Shown: positions 44,259-53,690, counted from the stretch's first letter. The stretch: 64,000 bases of DNA from Pseudonocardia terrae (GCF_021343995.1 NZ_JAJTTE010000035.1:1-64000), one strand, 5' to 3'. A program made the numbers and translations. Notes: generated from the letters alone by a model not told the origin.

Positions 44259-45032
44259 TCAGCCATCCTTGTGGATCTTCACCGTGACGTTCATGCCCGG
44301 CACGAGCTGCAGGTTCTTCGTGTCCTCGATCCCGATCCGCACCGGGATGACCTGGGTGACCTTCTGGAAGTTGCCGGAGGTGTTGGACTGCGGGAAGGGC
44401 GAGAACACCCCGGCCGCGCCGCCCTGGACCTCCTGCACGCTGCCGTGCAGGTCGACGCCGGGGAAGGCGTCGACCGCGATGTCGACGGGCTGACCGATGT
44501 GGACGTCGTCGATGTCGGTCTCGTCGACCCGCGCGGTGACGTAGATGCGCGAGAAGTCGTAGGCCATCGCGAGCTCGGTCCCGGCGGCGACGAAGGCCCC
44601 CTCCACGCCGTTGTCCACGACGACGGTCGCGTCGCCCGGGGCCCGGATGGCCTGCTGGGGCTGCACGAACCCGCCCTGGATCCGGATGCGTCCGACGGTG
44701 TGGTTCTTGAGCAGCTGCGAGCCCTGGTGCGCCGTCCAGTCGACCAGCGTCCCGCCGGCCGGCGCGTTGACCGAGATCTTGTCCCCGTCGACCTGCGCGT
44801 TGTCGGTGGTGACGTACCGGCCGCCCTCGACCACGTAGACCACGACGAGCACGGCCGCGACCACGACGGCGACGACCGCGATCACCAGGAGCGAGACGCG
44901 GGTCTGCCGTCTCATCCGACGCTTGGGCGCGGGTGGGGCGGCGAGCCCGCCGCCCTCCCCGTCGCCGTTCCCGTCGGCTGTCGTGTCGGCCTTCCCGCCT
45001 GCCGGGGGTGGCTCGATCGGACCTTCGACCAT
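44259..45032 (-). CDS. HlyD/EmrA-like membrane fusion protein
   Basis: A 257-residue protein: acidic Pro/Gly N-tail, one membrane helix (RRQTRVSLLVIAVVAVVVAA region, about residues 44-68) and a barrel-sandwich hybrid without a long hairpin: VTTDNAQVDGDKISVNAPAG, IRAPGDATVVVDNGVE, ARVDETDIDDVHIGQPVDIA, PVRIGIED. It resembles EmrA but is short, as in Gram-positive bacteria lacking an outer membrane channel. ATG 45032 preceded by GGGGAGGG. Operon with the following upstream gene. Confidence 0.85.
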   Translation of the reverse strand: MVEGPIEPPPAGGKADTTADGNGDGEGGGLAAPPAPKRRMRRQTRVSLLVIAVVAVVVAAVLVVVYVVEGGRYVTTDNAQVDGDKISVNAPAGGTLVDWTAHQGSQLLKNHTVGRIRIQGGFVQPQQAIRAPGDATVVVDNGVEGAFVAAGTELAMAYDFSRIYVTARVDETDIDDVHIGQPVDIAVDAFPGVDLHGSVQEVQGGAAGVFSPFPQSNTSGNFQKVTQVIPVRIGIEDTKNLQLVPGMNVTVKIHKDG

Positions 45033-45048
45033 CGTGGACCCTCCCCGG

Positions 45049-46704
45049 CTACTGTCCGACCGGCAGCAGGACCTGCTGCCCGTCCCGGAGCCCCGACACG
45101 ACCTCCGTGCGGTCCGCACCGACGACGCCGGGCTGGAACGGCACCGTCCGCGGGTCGCCACCGTCGACCACGGTGACCTCGCTCTGCCCGTCCTGGGTGC
45201 GCACGGCCTGTGTCGGCACGGTCAGCACGGGCGGGGTCTCGCTGGTGACGACCTGCGCGGTCGCCGTCTGCCCCGCCCGCAGCCTGGGATCGACCCCGGT
45301 CAGCGCGACGGTGACGTAGTAGCTGATCACGCCCGCGATCGCGGTGCCGGTCGGGGCGACCGCGACGACGGTGCCGGGCATCGTGAGGTCCGGGATCGCG
45401 TCGAAGGTGACGTCCACGCGCTGGTTCGGGGCGATCGAGGCCGCGTCGGACTCGTTGAACGGGACCACGACCTGGAACCGGTTCACGTCCGTGAGCACGA
45501 GGAACTGCGTGCCGCCGGGCCGCGTCGGCGAGGCCGCGCCCGCGGCGGCCGCGCTGCCGGCGGTCGTCCCGCCGCCGGCGCCGGGGATCGTCGCGTCGGT
45601 GCCGGGCGCGAGCGCGCCGACGCCCGAGCTGGGGGCGACGAACTCGCCGACGGTGCCGTTGAGCACCGAGACCGTGCCGCCGACCGGGGAACGCAGCGTG
45701 GTGTCGTCGAGGTCCCGCTGGGCCGACTCGACCTGCGAGCGCGCGGCCGCGACGAGCGCCTGCTGCTGGTCGATGGCGTGCGGGCGGTCCGAGCCTGCGG
45801 TGGCCAGGGTGTTCCGGGCGGTCACCACGCCCTGCTCGGCGTTCTGGACCGAGACGTCGCCGGCCGCCTTGTCGACGTCCCGCTTCTGCACGGCGGAGTC
45901 GACCGCGCCCTGGTCGGCGACCACCTTCTGCTTCGCCGCGGTGTAGGCCTGCTGCGCGGCGCCGCAGGCGGTGGGGTCGCTGGTCCGGGCGGTCCGGGCG
46001 AGCCCCTGGGACATGGGCAGGAGCCCCGTCGACCCCGACGGCGAGCCCTCGGTCGCCGCGGCGGTGCCCGTGCCGGTGCCGGACCCGGTGCTCGTCGCGG
46101 CGGCCTGGTCCGGCGCGCTCTCGGGCGAGGAGCAGGCCCGGTTCCGCGCGTCCCGCGCCTGGTCCTGGGCGTGCTCGTCGACGTCGAGCTGGCGGCGGGC
46201 GTTGTCGATGGCGACCTCGTCGGCCTTCACCGTGGCGTCGGCCTGCGTCCGGACGGCGTCGGCGATCCGCTGCGCCTGGTCCAGCGAGTCCTGCGCACCG
46301 CCGACGGCCGGTGAGTCCACCAGCTCGTCGAGCACCGCCTGCTGGGACTGCAGCTGCGCCTGCTGGGCGGCGAGGGCCCGGCGGGCCTCGAAGTCGTCGA
46401 CGCTCGCGAGCGGCTGCCCCGGCTCGACGCGGTCGCCCACCTTGACCAGCAGCGACGTCAGCCGGCCGCCCTTGGGGAAGCCGAGGTTCTGCTCGGTGAT
46501 CGCGCTGAGCGAGCCGGGCGCGGACACGCCGGTGGACACCGAGGCGCGTTCGACCCGCGCCGTCCTCGGCGTCGGAGGTGCGGCCGCGGTGCACCCGGCG
46601 ACCACCCCGGCGATGGTGAGGGCACCGACGGCGCCGGCCAGCACCCGGGGCGACAGATCCGGGACGCGGAAGGACCGTCCGGCAAGGCGGTGACGGGCGA
46701 CCAT
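45049..46704 (-). CDS. membrane-fusion-type lipoprotein with coiled coil
   Basis: A 551-residue HlyD-family adaptor: lipobox AGVVAGC gives lipid Cys 38; the lipoyl half-motifs are PKGGRLTSLLVKVGDRVEPG and TTLRSPVGGTVSVLNGTVGE; between them a long helical hairpin (QQAQLQSQQAVLDELVDSPA ... QQALVAAARSQVESAQRDLD). A Thr/Ser/Gly-rich segment interrupts the hairpin near residues 205-230. The C-terminal barrel ends in GLRDGQQVLLPVGQ. ATG 46704. Likely partners are the ABC or MFS exporters nearby. Confidence 0.88.
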   Translation of the reverse strand: MVARHRLAGRSFRVPDLSPRVLAGAVGALTIAGVVAGCTAAAPPTPRTARVERASVSTGVSAPGSLSAITEQNLGFPKGGRLTSLLVKVGDRVEPGQPLASVDDFEARRALAAQQAQLQSQQAVLDELVDSPAVGGAQDSLDQAQRIADAVRTQADATVKADEVAIDNARRQLDVDEHAQDQARDARNRACSSPESAPDQAAATSTGSGTGTGTAAATEGSPSGSTGLLPMSQGLARTARTSDPTACGAAQQAYTAAKQKVVADQGAVDSAVQKRDVDKAAGDVSVQNAEQGVVTARNTLATAGSDRPHAIDQQQALVAAARSQVESAQRDLDDTTLRSPVGGTVSVLNGTVGEFVAPSSGVGALAPGTDATIPGAGGGTTAGSAAAAGAASPTRPGGTQFLVLTDVNRFQVVVPFNESDAASIAPNQRVDVTFDAIPDLTMPGTVVAVAPTGTAIAGVISYYVTVALTGVDPRLRAGQTATAQVVTSETPPVLTVPTQAVRTQDGQSEVTVVDGGDPRTVPFQPGVVGADRTEVVSGLRDGQQVLLPVGQ

Positions 46705-46770
46705 GCGACTCCTTCCGCCGCGACTGCTCCACCCGGGGGAACGATGCGGGCGCGGCAGAGACCGTCCGTG

Positions 46771-46793
46771 GTGGACATCGGGGATGCGTCCAC
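46771..46793. promoter_or_regulatory. inverted repeat upstream of the HlyD-like operon
   Basis: Arms GTGGAC (46771) and GTCCAC (46788), with ATC/GAT also complementary inside. It lies 67 bp above the lipoprotein gene's start (minus strand) in the 270-bp divergent gap shared with the DUF6325 gene. It is a candidate operator. Confidence 0.4.
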
Positions 46794-46974
46794 CGTGTGG
46801 AGCAAGCTAGACCATTGCGGACCGAAACCGAGACAGGGGTCACGCACCGACGGGTGAGGTGCTCCCACACCCCACCACACACGCGGAAGTCGTCCGCCGA
46901 GGGTGAGCCGCCGGGCGTCGACCCTGCCTAGCGTCCCGCACGGTGAGCCCTTCCGACGGGAGAGTGGTGGAACG

Positions 46975-47424
46975 ATGCCGGATCAGACGACCGTGGGACC
47001 GATCGACTTCGTACTCCTCGAGTTCCCCGACGACGCCGACACGAAGGCCTGCGGCGACGCGCTCATGGACCTGGTCCGGCGCGGCATCGTCCGGCTCTAC
47101 GACCTCACGGTGATCCGCAAGGCCGCCGACGGGTCGTACTCGGGCATCGACCTCACCGACGTCACCTCCGCGGGGATCGGCGGGTTCACCGCGTTCGAGG
47201 GCGCTCAGTCGGGGCTCATCCACGACGACGACGTGCGGGCGGTCGCCGAGCTGATGCGGCCGGGCACGACGGCGGCGCTCCTCCTGTTCGAGAACACGTG
47301 GGCCGCGCCGCTGGTCGGGGCCGTGCTCGACGCCGGCGGCGAGCTCGTCGCCAGCCAGCGGATCGCGGCGCCGGACGTGCTCCAGGCCGTGGAGCGGCTC
47401 GAGGCCGTGGCCGGACAGAGCTGA
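46975..47424 (+). CDS. DUF6325-family protein
   Basis: A 149-residue protein: VGPIDFVLLEFPDDADTKAC, GIVRLYDLTVIRKAADGSYS, AALLLFENTWAAPLVGAVLD. It fits the DUF6325/DUF1269-type alpha/beta family often paired with SHOCT-domain genes. ATG 46975. Function unknown. Confidence 0.75.
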   Translation: MPDQTTVGPIDFVLLEFPDDADTKACGDALMDLVRRGIVRLYDLTVIRKAADGSYSGIDLTDVTSAGIGGFTAFEGAQSGLIHDDDVRAVAELMRPGTTAALLLFENTWAAPLVGAVLDAGGELVASQRIAAPDVLQAVERLEAVAGQS

Positions 47425-47434
47425 GGGAGGACAG

Positions 47435-47755
47435 ATGCCAGGTCTGTTGCGCGGGATCGCCCGCACCGCGATCATCGCCGGCACCGCGTCGTCGGTGGCC
47501 GGCCGGGTCCAGCGCCACCAGGCGCGCAAGTTCGCCGATCGGGACGCGGAGACCGCGGCCGACCGCGAGCGGGCCTACGAGGAGCAGATGGCGCCGCAGG
47601 GTGGCTACGGCGAGCCCGCTCCCCCGCCGCCGGCTCCGGCCGCGACCGGCCAGGCCGACATGATCTCGCAGCTCAAGCAGCTCGCCGAGCTTCGGGACCA
47701 GGGCATCCTCACCGACGACGAGTTCGCCGCCCAGAAGGCGAAGATCCTCGGCTGA
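47435..47755 (+). CDS. SHOCT-domain protein
   Basis: A 106-residue protein: an N-terminal hydrophobic helix (RTAIIAGTASSVAGRV), basic/acidic linker, Pro-rich spacer and a C-terminal SHOCT motif LKQLAELRDQGILTDDEFAA. ATG 47435 preceded by GGGAGG, 10 bp after the DUF6325 gene. The pair recurs in actinobacteria and is linked by genomics to cell-envelope stress; evidence here is association only. Confidence 0.85.
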   Translation: MPGLLRGIARTAIIAGTASSVAGRVQRHQARKFADRDAETAADRERAYEEQMAPQGGYGEPAPPPPAPAATGQADMISQLKQLAELRDQGILTDDEFAAQKAKILG

Positions 47756-47774
47756 CGGGACGAGCGACGCGACG

Positions 47775-47803
47775 AGAGCCCCCGGGTGCGCCCCGGGGGC
47801 TCT
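47775..47803. terminator. terminator after the SHOCT gene
   Basis: AGAGCCCCCGGG and its partner CCCCGGGGGCTCT form a perfect 12-bp stem around a TGCG loop, 20 bp after the stop. Confidence 0.85.
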
Positions 47804-47916
47804 GTCGTGCGCCGACCGACGACGCGACCGGGCGTGCGCAGGACGGCGGAAGCGCGACCGGTTCCCTCAGCACGTGAAGAGTGCTCCGGGAAAGCAGGAT
47901 CACCCGGACTCCATTA

Positions 47917-47946
47917 TTGCACAGGAAAGTGCCGAGGAGTTATTCT
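47917..47946 (+). promoter_or_regulatory. sigma-A-like promoter of the HelR-type gene
   Basis: TTGCAC (47917-47922) and TATTCT (47941-47946), 18 bp apart, in an AT-rich block unlike its surroundings. The start would fall at about 47952, the GTG start codon, implying a leaderless transcript. No rifamycin-associated element of the known form was seen. Confidence 0.65.
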
Positions 47947-47951
47947 GACGG

Positions 47952-50264
47952 GTGCACTCAGAGACGGAATCCGTACCTCTACATATTCATTCTAGCACGA
48001 ATGGGGAGGGCGTGGAAAGTCCCGCTGTCGCGGACGAAGTGTCCGCGGAGACCGGCCGGATCCGCCGGCTGCACGGGTTGCTCGGCGCGGAGCTCGCCGC
48101 GGCCTCGGACCGGGCGCGGGGCTCGCTGGCCGCGGAGACGGGCGGCGAGCTCAGCGCCCGCTACGAGCGGGACGTGTCCGTGCACCGCTGGTCGGAGCGG
48201 GTCCACGCGCTGACCGCCGCCCGCTCGGGCCTGTGTTTCGGCCGGCTCGACCACACCGACGGGACGACGACCTACGTCGGCCGCATCGGGCTCACCGATC
48301 CCGAGGACGGCGAGAGCGCGCTCACGGACTGGCGTGCGCCGGCCGCCCGGCCGTTCTACTGCGCGACCCTTGCCACGCCTCTCGGCGTGACCCGGCGACG
48401 CCATTTCCAGCTCGCCGGAATCGCGCCGGACGAGCGCGTCACGGCATTCCACGACGACGTACTGAACGGTGACGCCGATTCCGGATCCGCGTCGGATCCG
48501 GCACTGCTCGCCGCGCTGAAGGCACCGCGCGGCTCGACGATGCGCGACATCGTCTCCACGATCCAGGCCGAGCAGGACGCGATCATCCGGCTGCCGCTCT
48601 CCGGCGCCGTCGTGATCGAGGGCGGGCCGGGCACCGGGAAGACCGCGGTCGCGCTGCACCGTGCCGCCTACCTGCTCTACGCCCACCGCGAGCGGCTCGC
48701 CCGCAGCGGCGTGCTCGTCGTCGGGCCCAGCGCCGGGTTCGTGCGCTACGTCGGGGGCGTGCTGCCCGCGCTGGGCGAGTCGGCGGTCGTGTTCACCACC
48801 CCGGGCCGGCTGGCGCAGGGCGTGGTCGCGACCGCCGTCGACCCCGACGAGGTGGCCCGCACCAAGGGCGACCTGGCGATGCTCGACGTGCTGCGCCACG
48901 CCGTCGCCGACCGGCAACGGCTGCCCGCGGCGCCGATCGCGATCGAGCTCGAGGACGTGACCGTCGAGATCGACCGGGCGACGGCGGCCGAGGCCCGCCG
49001 GCGGGCCCGGGGCACCGGCCTGCCGCACAACGCCGCCCGGACGACGTTCCGGGACGCGCTCGGTGGCCTGCTCGTCCAGCAGGGCCTGGAGAAGCTCGAC
49101 CGGCACCTGGAGGACCCGCCCGAACTCGCGGAGCTCCTCCGCGACCTCGACATCCCGGAGATCGAGCCCGCGGGCGCGGCGGAGGTGACGGCCGAGATGC
49201 GCGCCGAGCTGCGGGACGACCTGCGCGCGAACCTCGACTTCCACGCCGCCGTCGAGGAGCTCTGGCCGGTGCTCACGCCGGAGCAGGCGCTCGGCGAGCT
49301 GTACGCCTGCCCGGAGCGGCTGGCCTCGGCGGGCGAGGGACTCGACGGACCCGGCGGGCTCGGCGACCTCACGGGGCTGCACCGCCCCGAGGGTGCGGCG
49401 TGGACGGTGGCCGACGCGCCGCTGCTCGACGAGCTCGCCGAGCTGCTCGGGCCGCCGCCCGGTGACCGGCCCGGGCCGGGCGACCCTGACAGCCGCTACG
49501 CCGCGGAGGTGCTCAGCATCCTGGAGTCGGCCGACCGCCGGATCGCCGGCGAGGACCCGGACGAGCTGCGCCCGACCGACTTCGTCACCGCCGACGTCCT
49601 CGCCGCCCGGCAGGTGCCCGGACACCTCGCGAGCGTCGCCGAGCGGGCGGCCACCGACCGGGACTGGCGCTACGGCCATCTCGTCGTCGACGAGGCACAG
49701 GAGCTGTCCGCCATGGACTGGCACGTCCTGCTGCGGCGCTGCCCGTCGCGTTCGGTCACCGCGGTCGGCGACCTCGCGCAGCGCAGCGCCCCCGCCGGGG
49801 CACGGGCGTGGGCGGACGTGCTCGGCCCGCACCTCGGCTCCCGGTGGACCTACCGGACGCTCACGGTGAACTACCGGACGCCGAGCGAGATCATGGCCCT
49901 GGCCGCCGGCGTCCTGGCCGAGTTCGCCCCCGACCGACAGCCGCCCGAGTCGGTGCGGTCGACGGGTGAGGAGCCGTGGCAGCGCACCGTGCCCGCGGCC
50001 GAGCTCGGGGCCGAGCTGCACACGGCGGTCGAGGCGGAGGCGGCCGAGCTGGGGCGCGGGACGCTCGCGGTGATCGCGGCCGACGTCGAGGGACTCGCCG
50101 GGCTCCCCGCCGAGGTGCACACCCCGGTGTCGGCGAAGGGGCTGGAGTTCGACGTCGTGGTGATCGTCGATCCGGACGGCATCCGGGCCCGTCACCCCGC
50201 CGATCTCTACGTGTCGATCACCCGTGCCACCCGGCGGCTCGGGCTGCTGCACGTGGAGCGATGA
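47952..50264 (+). CDS. helR: HelD/HelR-like RNA polymerase recycling ATPase
   Basis: UvrD-like superfamily 1 protein (770 residues) with an extended N-terminal coiled coil (RIRRLHGLLGAELAAASDRA) typical of HelD/HelR, which insert into RNA polymerase, displace nucleic acid and give rifamycin tolerance. Walker A is GGPGTGKTAVALH (224-233); Walker B VVDEAQELSAMDWHVLLRR; motif III VGDLAQRS; the C-terminal motifs TLTVNYRTPSEIMALA, SAKGLEFDVVVIVDP, YVSITRATRRLGLLH. GTG 47952 agrees with the upstream promoter; GTG 48012 behind GGGGAGGG is the alternative. Confidence 0.85.
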   Translation: MHSETESVPLHIHSSTNGEGVESPAVADEVSAETGRIRRLHGLLGAELAAASDRARGSLAAETGGELSARYERDVSVHRWSERVHALTAARSGLCFGRLDHTDGTTTYVGRIGLTDPEDGESALTDWRAPAARPFYCATLATPLGVTRRRHFQLAGIAPDERVTAFHDDVLNGDADSGSASDPALLAALKAPRGSTMRDIVSTIQAEQDAIIRLPLSGAVVIEGGPGTGKTAVALHRAAYLLYAHRERLARSGVLVVGPSAGFVRYVGGVLPALGESAVVFTTPGRLAQGVVATAVDPDEVARTKGDLAMLDVLRHAVADRQRLPAAPIAIELEDVTVEIDRATAAEARRRARGTGLPHNAARTTFRDALGGLLVQQGLEKLDRHLEDPPELAELLRDLDIPEIEPAGAAEVTAEMRAELRDDLRANLDFHAAVEELWPVLTPEQALGELYACPERLASAGEGLDGPGGLGDLTGLHRPEGAAWTVADAPLLDELAELLGPPPGDRPGPGDPDSRYAAEVLSILESADRRIAGEDPDELRPTDFVTADVLAARQVPGHLASVAERAATDRDWRYGHLVVDEAQELSAMDWHVLLRRCPSRSVTAVGDLAQRSAPAGARAWADVLGPHLGSRWTYRTLTVNYRTPSEIMALAAGVLAEFAPDRQPPESVRSTGEEPWQRTVPAAELGAELHTAVEAEAAELGRGTLAVIAADVEGLAGLPAEVHTPVSAKGLEFDVVVIVDPDGIRARHPADLYVSITRATRRLGLLHVER

Positions 50265-50320
50265 GACGCGGGCGTCCGGTCCCGGCACCGGGAGCGTGAC
50301 GTCGGGCAGCTCCAGCCCCG

Positions 50321-50352
50321 ACACCTCTGCATCACGGGTGGTGCAGAGGTGT
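50321..50352. terminator. bidirectional terminator
   Basis: ACACCTCTGCATCAC pairs with GTGGTGCAGAGGTGT across a short GGG loop. It lies between the convergent helR-like and phosphodiesterase genes and includes the latter's stop (50332). Confidence 0.85.
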
Positions 50353-52455
50353 CGCCGGCACCGCCCGCCGCGCACCGCACCGCTCGAGCCACCGCACGAG
50401 CTGCCGGTGGACGGCGTCGGCCCCGTACAGCAGCGCCTCGCCCTCGACCGTCCGGTCGAGGAGGTCGGCGTCCAGCGGCCAGTCCGCGGGGTGGACGAGC
50501 ACGGCGTCGTTCTGCCACCCGCCGAGGCCGCCGTGGCACCCGACGAGCTCCTCGAAGGCGTGCACCTCGTCGGTGCGCGGGTCGACCGTGGAGTGGACGT
50601 AGAGGTCGGGGCAGGAGCCCATGACGGCGACGCGCGCCAGGTCGGCCGCGGCCCGGGGGCCGAACCCGGCCAGCGGGTCCCGGCCCTCGACGACGCCCTC
50701 GAGGAGCACCCGCACGCCGTCCGGACCGACGACCAGCGGGCCGCGCGCGCTGTCCACCACGACGAACGCCACCCCGGGCTCGGAAAGCAGGCCGGGGACC
50801 AACGCCGGGAACCGACGGTCCAGGTCCTCGATCGGTACGCGCCCCGGCAGTCCGGGGAACCAGACGAGCCCGAGGTTGCCCGAACCCACGACGACAAGCT
50901 CCGGCCGCTCACCGGACGCCGTGTCCGGCGTTCCGCGCTGCGGTCCGACGACCACCCCCGTGCCGCCGGAACCCGGCGGCCCGTCAGCCCGCCCCGCCCC
51001 CGGCCGGACGGCCGACAGGACCTCGGCGAGCATCGCGTTGAGCGGCCCCCACACCTCGACGTCACCGGTGTCGACCAGCGTCGCGGCCCCGGCCGCGTCG
51101 GTGTGCTCCCGGACCGCCTCCTCCAGGCCGCGCCCGGTCAGCTGGCGGAACGTCGGCCCCTGGCTCTGACCGTGGTCCGACAGGACCACGAAGCGGTACT
51201 CGCGCGGCGCGGCCGCCGCCACCTTCTCGAGGGTGCCGAGGACACCGTCGACGCCGGCCAGCGCGGCGAGCGCCTCGGGCCGGGCGACGCCGGCGTGGTG
51301 GGCGATCTCGTCGTAGTCGACGAGGTCGACGAAGACCACCGAGACCCCGGCGATCATGTGCTCGGCCACCAGGGCGACGTTGAGGTCGCGCAACAGGACG
51401 TTGGTCAGCCCGCGCAGGGCCACATAGGCGCCGCGCCTGCGGACCCGCGGCTCGATCCCCCGCAGGCGCTGCCGTCGGCGCTGGTGCAGCTCCTTGACCA
51501 TCTCGCCGACCGTCCGCACCAGTGCCTGGGGGAACACGAACGGGCTGGCGAAGAAGCCGACGTAGCCGCGGCCCGGGCCGAGGCCGCCGCGGCCGGTGAT
51601 GCGGCTCATCGTCATGAACGCGGTCGGGGCGTCCCCGCTGAAGATGTTCGACACGCTCACGCCGCCGTCGGCCAGCAGCCCGCGCCCGTCCGACAGCCGC
51701 TCCTCGACGACGGCCGCGTCCGCGGGGCGGTTCGCGACGAGCAGCCGCCCCGTGTCCTTCTCGTACCAGCGGAAGGCCGGGATGCCGTCGCTGGTGCCGT
51801 GCAGCAGGGCCGCCTGGCTCGCCGGCGTCGTCGACGGGACCTGTGCCCACCACCGGACCGCGTCGTGCCCGCCGGAACGCACCCAGCGGGCCAGGGTCGG
51901 CAGGACGCCCGAGACGATCCCGTGCTGCAGCAACGGGAACGGCAGACCGTCCACCTGCACCACGACGACGCCGACGGGCGAGGCCCCGGGGTCCGCGCCG
52001 GTCCGCGGGGTGCGGCGCCGTCGTCGCTCGCCGCGGCGGATCAGGTTCGCGACGAGATAGGTGTTGTCGGTGGCACCGAGCAGCCAGCGGGTCACGACCG
52101 AGACCACGGCGACGACCACCAGCGTCGCCACCGTGGCGCCGAGGGAGGCCACGGCGGCCGAGGGCACCGCGAGGAGCGCGAGCTCGACCACGGCGACCTG
52201 GACGACCACCCCCAGCAGGAGCGCGGTCACGGCACCCGCCCGCCGGACCAGGGCCCGCAGCGCCGGCCGCACCAGCAAGTCCACCACGGCCATCACGGCG
52301 GCGACCACGAACGCCGTCCACCACGGCGAGAGGGACAGCCCGTCGAGCACCCACGCCGCGACGAGCAGGGCCACGCCGGTGGCGACGAGCCCGATCAGGC
52401 CGTCCCGGACGTCGCGGCCGCTCGCGCGCAGGCTCGGGCCCGCGTGCGTGTCCAT
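50332..52455 (-). CDS. membrane phosphodiesterase/nucleotide-pyrophosphatase-like protein
   Basis: A 707-residue protein: four N-terminal membrane helices resembling phage-holin-4/DUF360 proteins (IGLVATGVALLVAAWVLDGL, WWTAFVVAAVMAVVDLLV), a basic linker, then a large alkaline-phosphatase-superfamily domain. Metal and nucleophile signals are VVVQVDGLPFPLLQ, PSTTPASQAALLHG (nucleophile Thr/Ser), FVDLVDYDEIAHHAG and VLSDHGQSQGPTF. Substrate unknown, possibly phosphodiester envelope polymers or lipids. ATG 52455. It is divergent from the BrkB-like gene. Confidence 0.85.
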   Translation of the reverse strand: MDTHAGPSLRASGRDVRDGLIGLVATGVALLVAAWVLDGLSLSPWWTAFVVAAVMAVVDLLVRPALRALVRRAGAVTALLLGVVVQVAVVELALLAVPSAAVASLGATVATLVVVAVVSVVTRWLLGATDNTYLVANLIRRGERRRRRTPRTGADPGASPVGVVVVQVDGLPFPLLQHGIVSGVLPTLARWVRSGGHDAVRWWAQVPSTTPASQAALLHGTSDGIPAFRWYEKDTGRLLVANRPADAAVVEERLSDGRGLLADGGVSVSNIFSGDAPTAFMTMSRITGRGGLGPGRGYVGFFASPFVFPQALVRTVGEMVKELHQRRRQRLRGIEPRVRRRGAYVALRGLTNVLLRDLNVALVAEHMIAGVSVVFVDLVDYDEIAHHAGVARPEALAALAGVDGVLGTLEKVAAAAPREYRFVVLSDHGQSQGPTFRQLTGRGLEEAVREHTDAAGAATLVDTGDVEVWGPLNAMLAEVLSAVRPGAGRADGPPGSGGTGVVVGPQRGTPDTASGERPELVVVGSGNLGLVWFPGLPGRVPIEDLDRRFPALVPGLLSEPGVAFVVVDSARGPLVVGPDGVRVLLEGVVEGRDPLAGFGPRAAADLARVAVMGSCPDLYVHSTVDPRTDEVHAFEELVGCHGGLGGWQNDAVLVHPADWPLDADLLDRTVEGEALLYGADAVHRQLVRWLERCGARRAVPATPLHHP

Positions 52456-52652
52456 CCCGGCATCGTGCCCGCAGGCGTCCGTCCGCGTCGACGAGCAGCG
52501 CGGCGCGGAGGCCTGGACACTGGCCCTGCGCGGGATGTCGGCCGGGCACGCACGCCGCCGAGCCCGCGCACGTCACCCCGCGCGGGTGATCGGTGTCGGC
52601 GAAGCGTTCGCGACCGTGGTCGACGCAACGCAGAACCGGGTGGGAGGCCACG

Positions 52653-53690
52653 GTGACCGACCAGCCGAACGTCCTGGCCCGTCTCGACCGGCTGCGCCGG
52701 GGTCAGCCGTGGCTCGACCACCTGGTGCGCGCCGGTGTGCGGTACACCGAACGGCACGGCAACCACTATGCGGCCGGGATCACCTACTTCAGCCTGCTGG
52801 CGCTGGTCCCCCTCGTCATGGTGGCGTTCGCCGTGGTGACGCTGGTGCTGGTCGCCGAGCCGGACCCCCTCGCGCGGCTACGGGCCCACATCGACGAGGC
52901 TCTCCCGGCGGCACTGAACGCGACGGTGAACTCGATCATCGACCAGGCCGTGGCGTCCGCCTCGACCGTCGGCGTGATCGGCATCCTCATCGCGACCTAC
53001 ACGGGGATGCGGTGGATGAGCAACCTGCGCGCCGCGCTGTCCGAGCAGTGGGGGCAACCGCCACGGGAGCCGCCGTTCCTGCGCCGCCTCGTGGTCGACC
53101 TCGCCGCGTTGCTCGGGCTGGGCCTGGCGGCGGCGGTGTCCTTCGGCATCACCACCGCGGCGGGTTTCTTCGCCGGGCGGGTCCTGGAGTTCCTCGGACT
53201 GGCCGAGCACGGGTGGGCCCGCGTGCTCCTCACCGTGCTCGGCATCGTCCTGAGCCTGATCGCCGACTGGCTGCTGTTCCTCTGGATCTACGCGCGGCTG
53301 CCCCGCGAGCGGTTCAGCTGGCGCATCGCCGGACGGGCAGCGGTCGGCGCGGCCGTCGGCCTCGAGCTCATCAAGCAGGGGATGGTGGTGTACCTGGCGG
53401 TCGTGACCCGGAGCCCGACCGGGGCCGCGTTCGGCCCGATCCTCGGCCTCATGGTCTTCATGTACACGGTGTCCCGCTTCCTGATCTTCATCGCCGCCTG
53501 GACGGCGACGGACCGCGAGAACCAGGTCGAACGCCCTCCGCCCCCACCCGAACCCGCGGTGATCCGGCCGGAGGTCCAGGTCCGCCGAGGCCTCGGGACG
53601 GCCGCCGGCGCCGGCCTGGCCGGGGTCGCGGCGCTGGCCGGCCTCGTCTGCGGCAGCCTGCTGACCCGTCGCGGACAGGAGGGACGGTGA
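52653..53690 (+). CDS. YihY/BrkB family membrane protein
   Basis: A 345-residue integral membrane protein: YTERHGNHYAAGITYFSLLA with the family segment before helix 1, LNATVNSIIDQAVASASTVG, YTGMRWMSNLRAALSEQW, six helices and a C-terminal Pro-rich tail with a last hydrophobic stretch. GTG 52653 is preceded by GGGAGGCC. Originally misnamed ribonuclease BN; role unclear. Confidence 0.92.
   Translation: MTDQPNVLARLDRLRRGQPWLDHLVRAGVRYTERHGNHYAAGITYFSLLALVPLVMVAFAVVTLVLVAEPDPLARLRAHIDEALPAALNATVNSIIDQAVASASTVGVIGILIATYTGMRWMSNLRAALSEQWGQPPREPPFLRRLVVDLAALLGLGLAAAVSFGITTAAGFFAGRVLEFLGLAEHGWARVLLTVLGIVLSLIADWLLFLWIYARLPRERFSWRIAGRAAVGAAVGLELIKQGMVVYLAVVTRSPTGAAFGPILGLMVFMYTVSRFLIFIAAWTATDRENQVERPPPPPEPAVIRPEVQVRRGLGTAAGAGLAGVAALAGLVCGSLLTRRGQEGR

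Noticed and set aside
47841-47951. Rifamycin-associated element before the HelR-like gene
   Set aside because: No sequence close to the known 19-bp inverted element is present.
47979-51065. 1028-codon minus-strand frame opposite the HelR-like gene
   Set aside because: The plus-strand frame has all helicase motifs; the minus frame is compositional.
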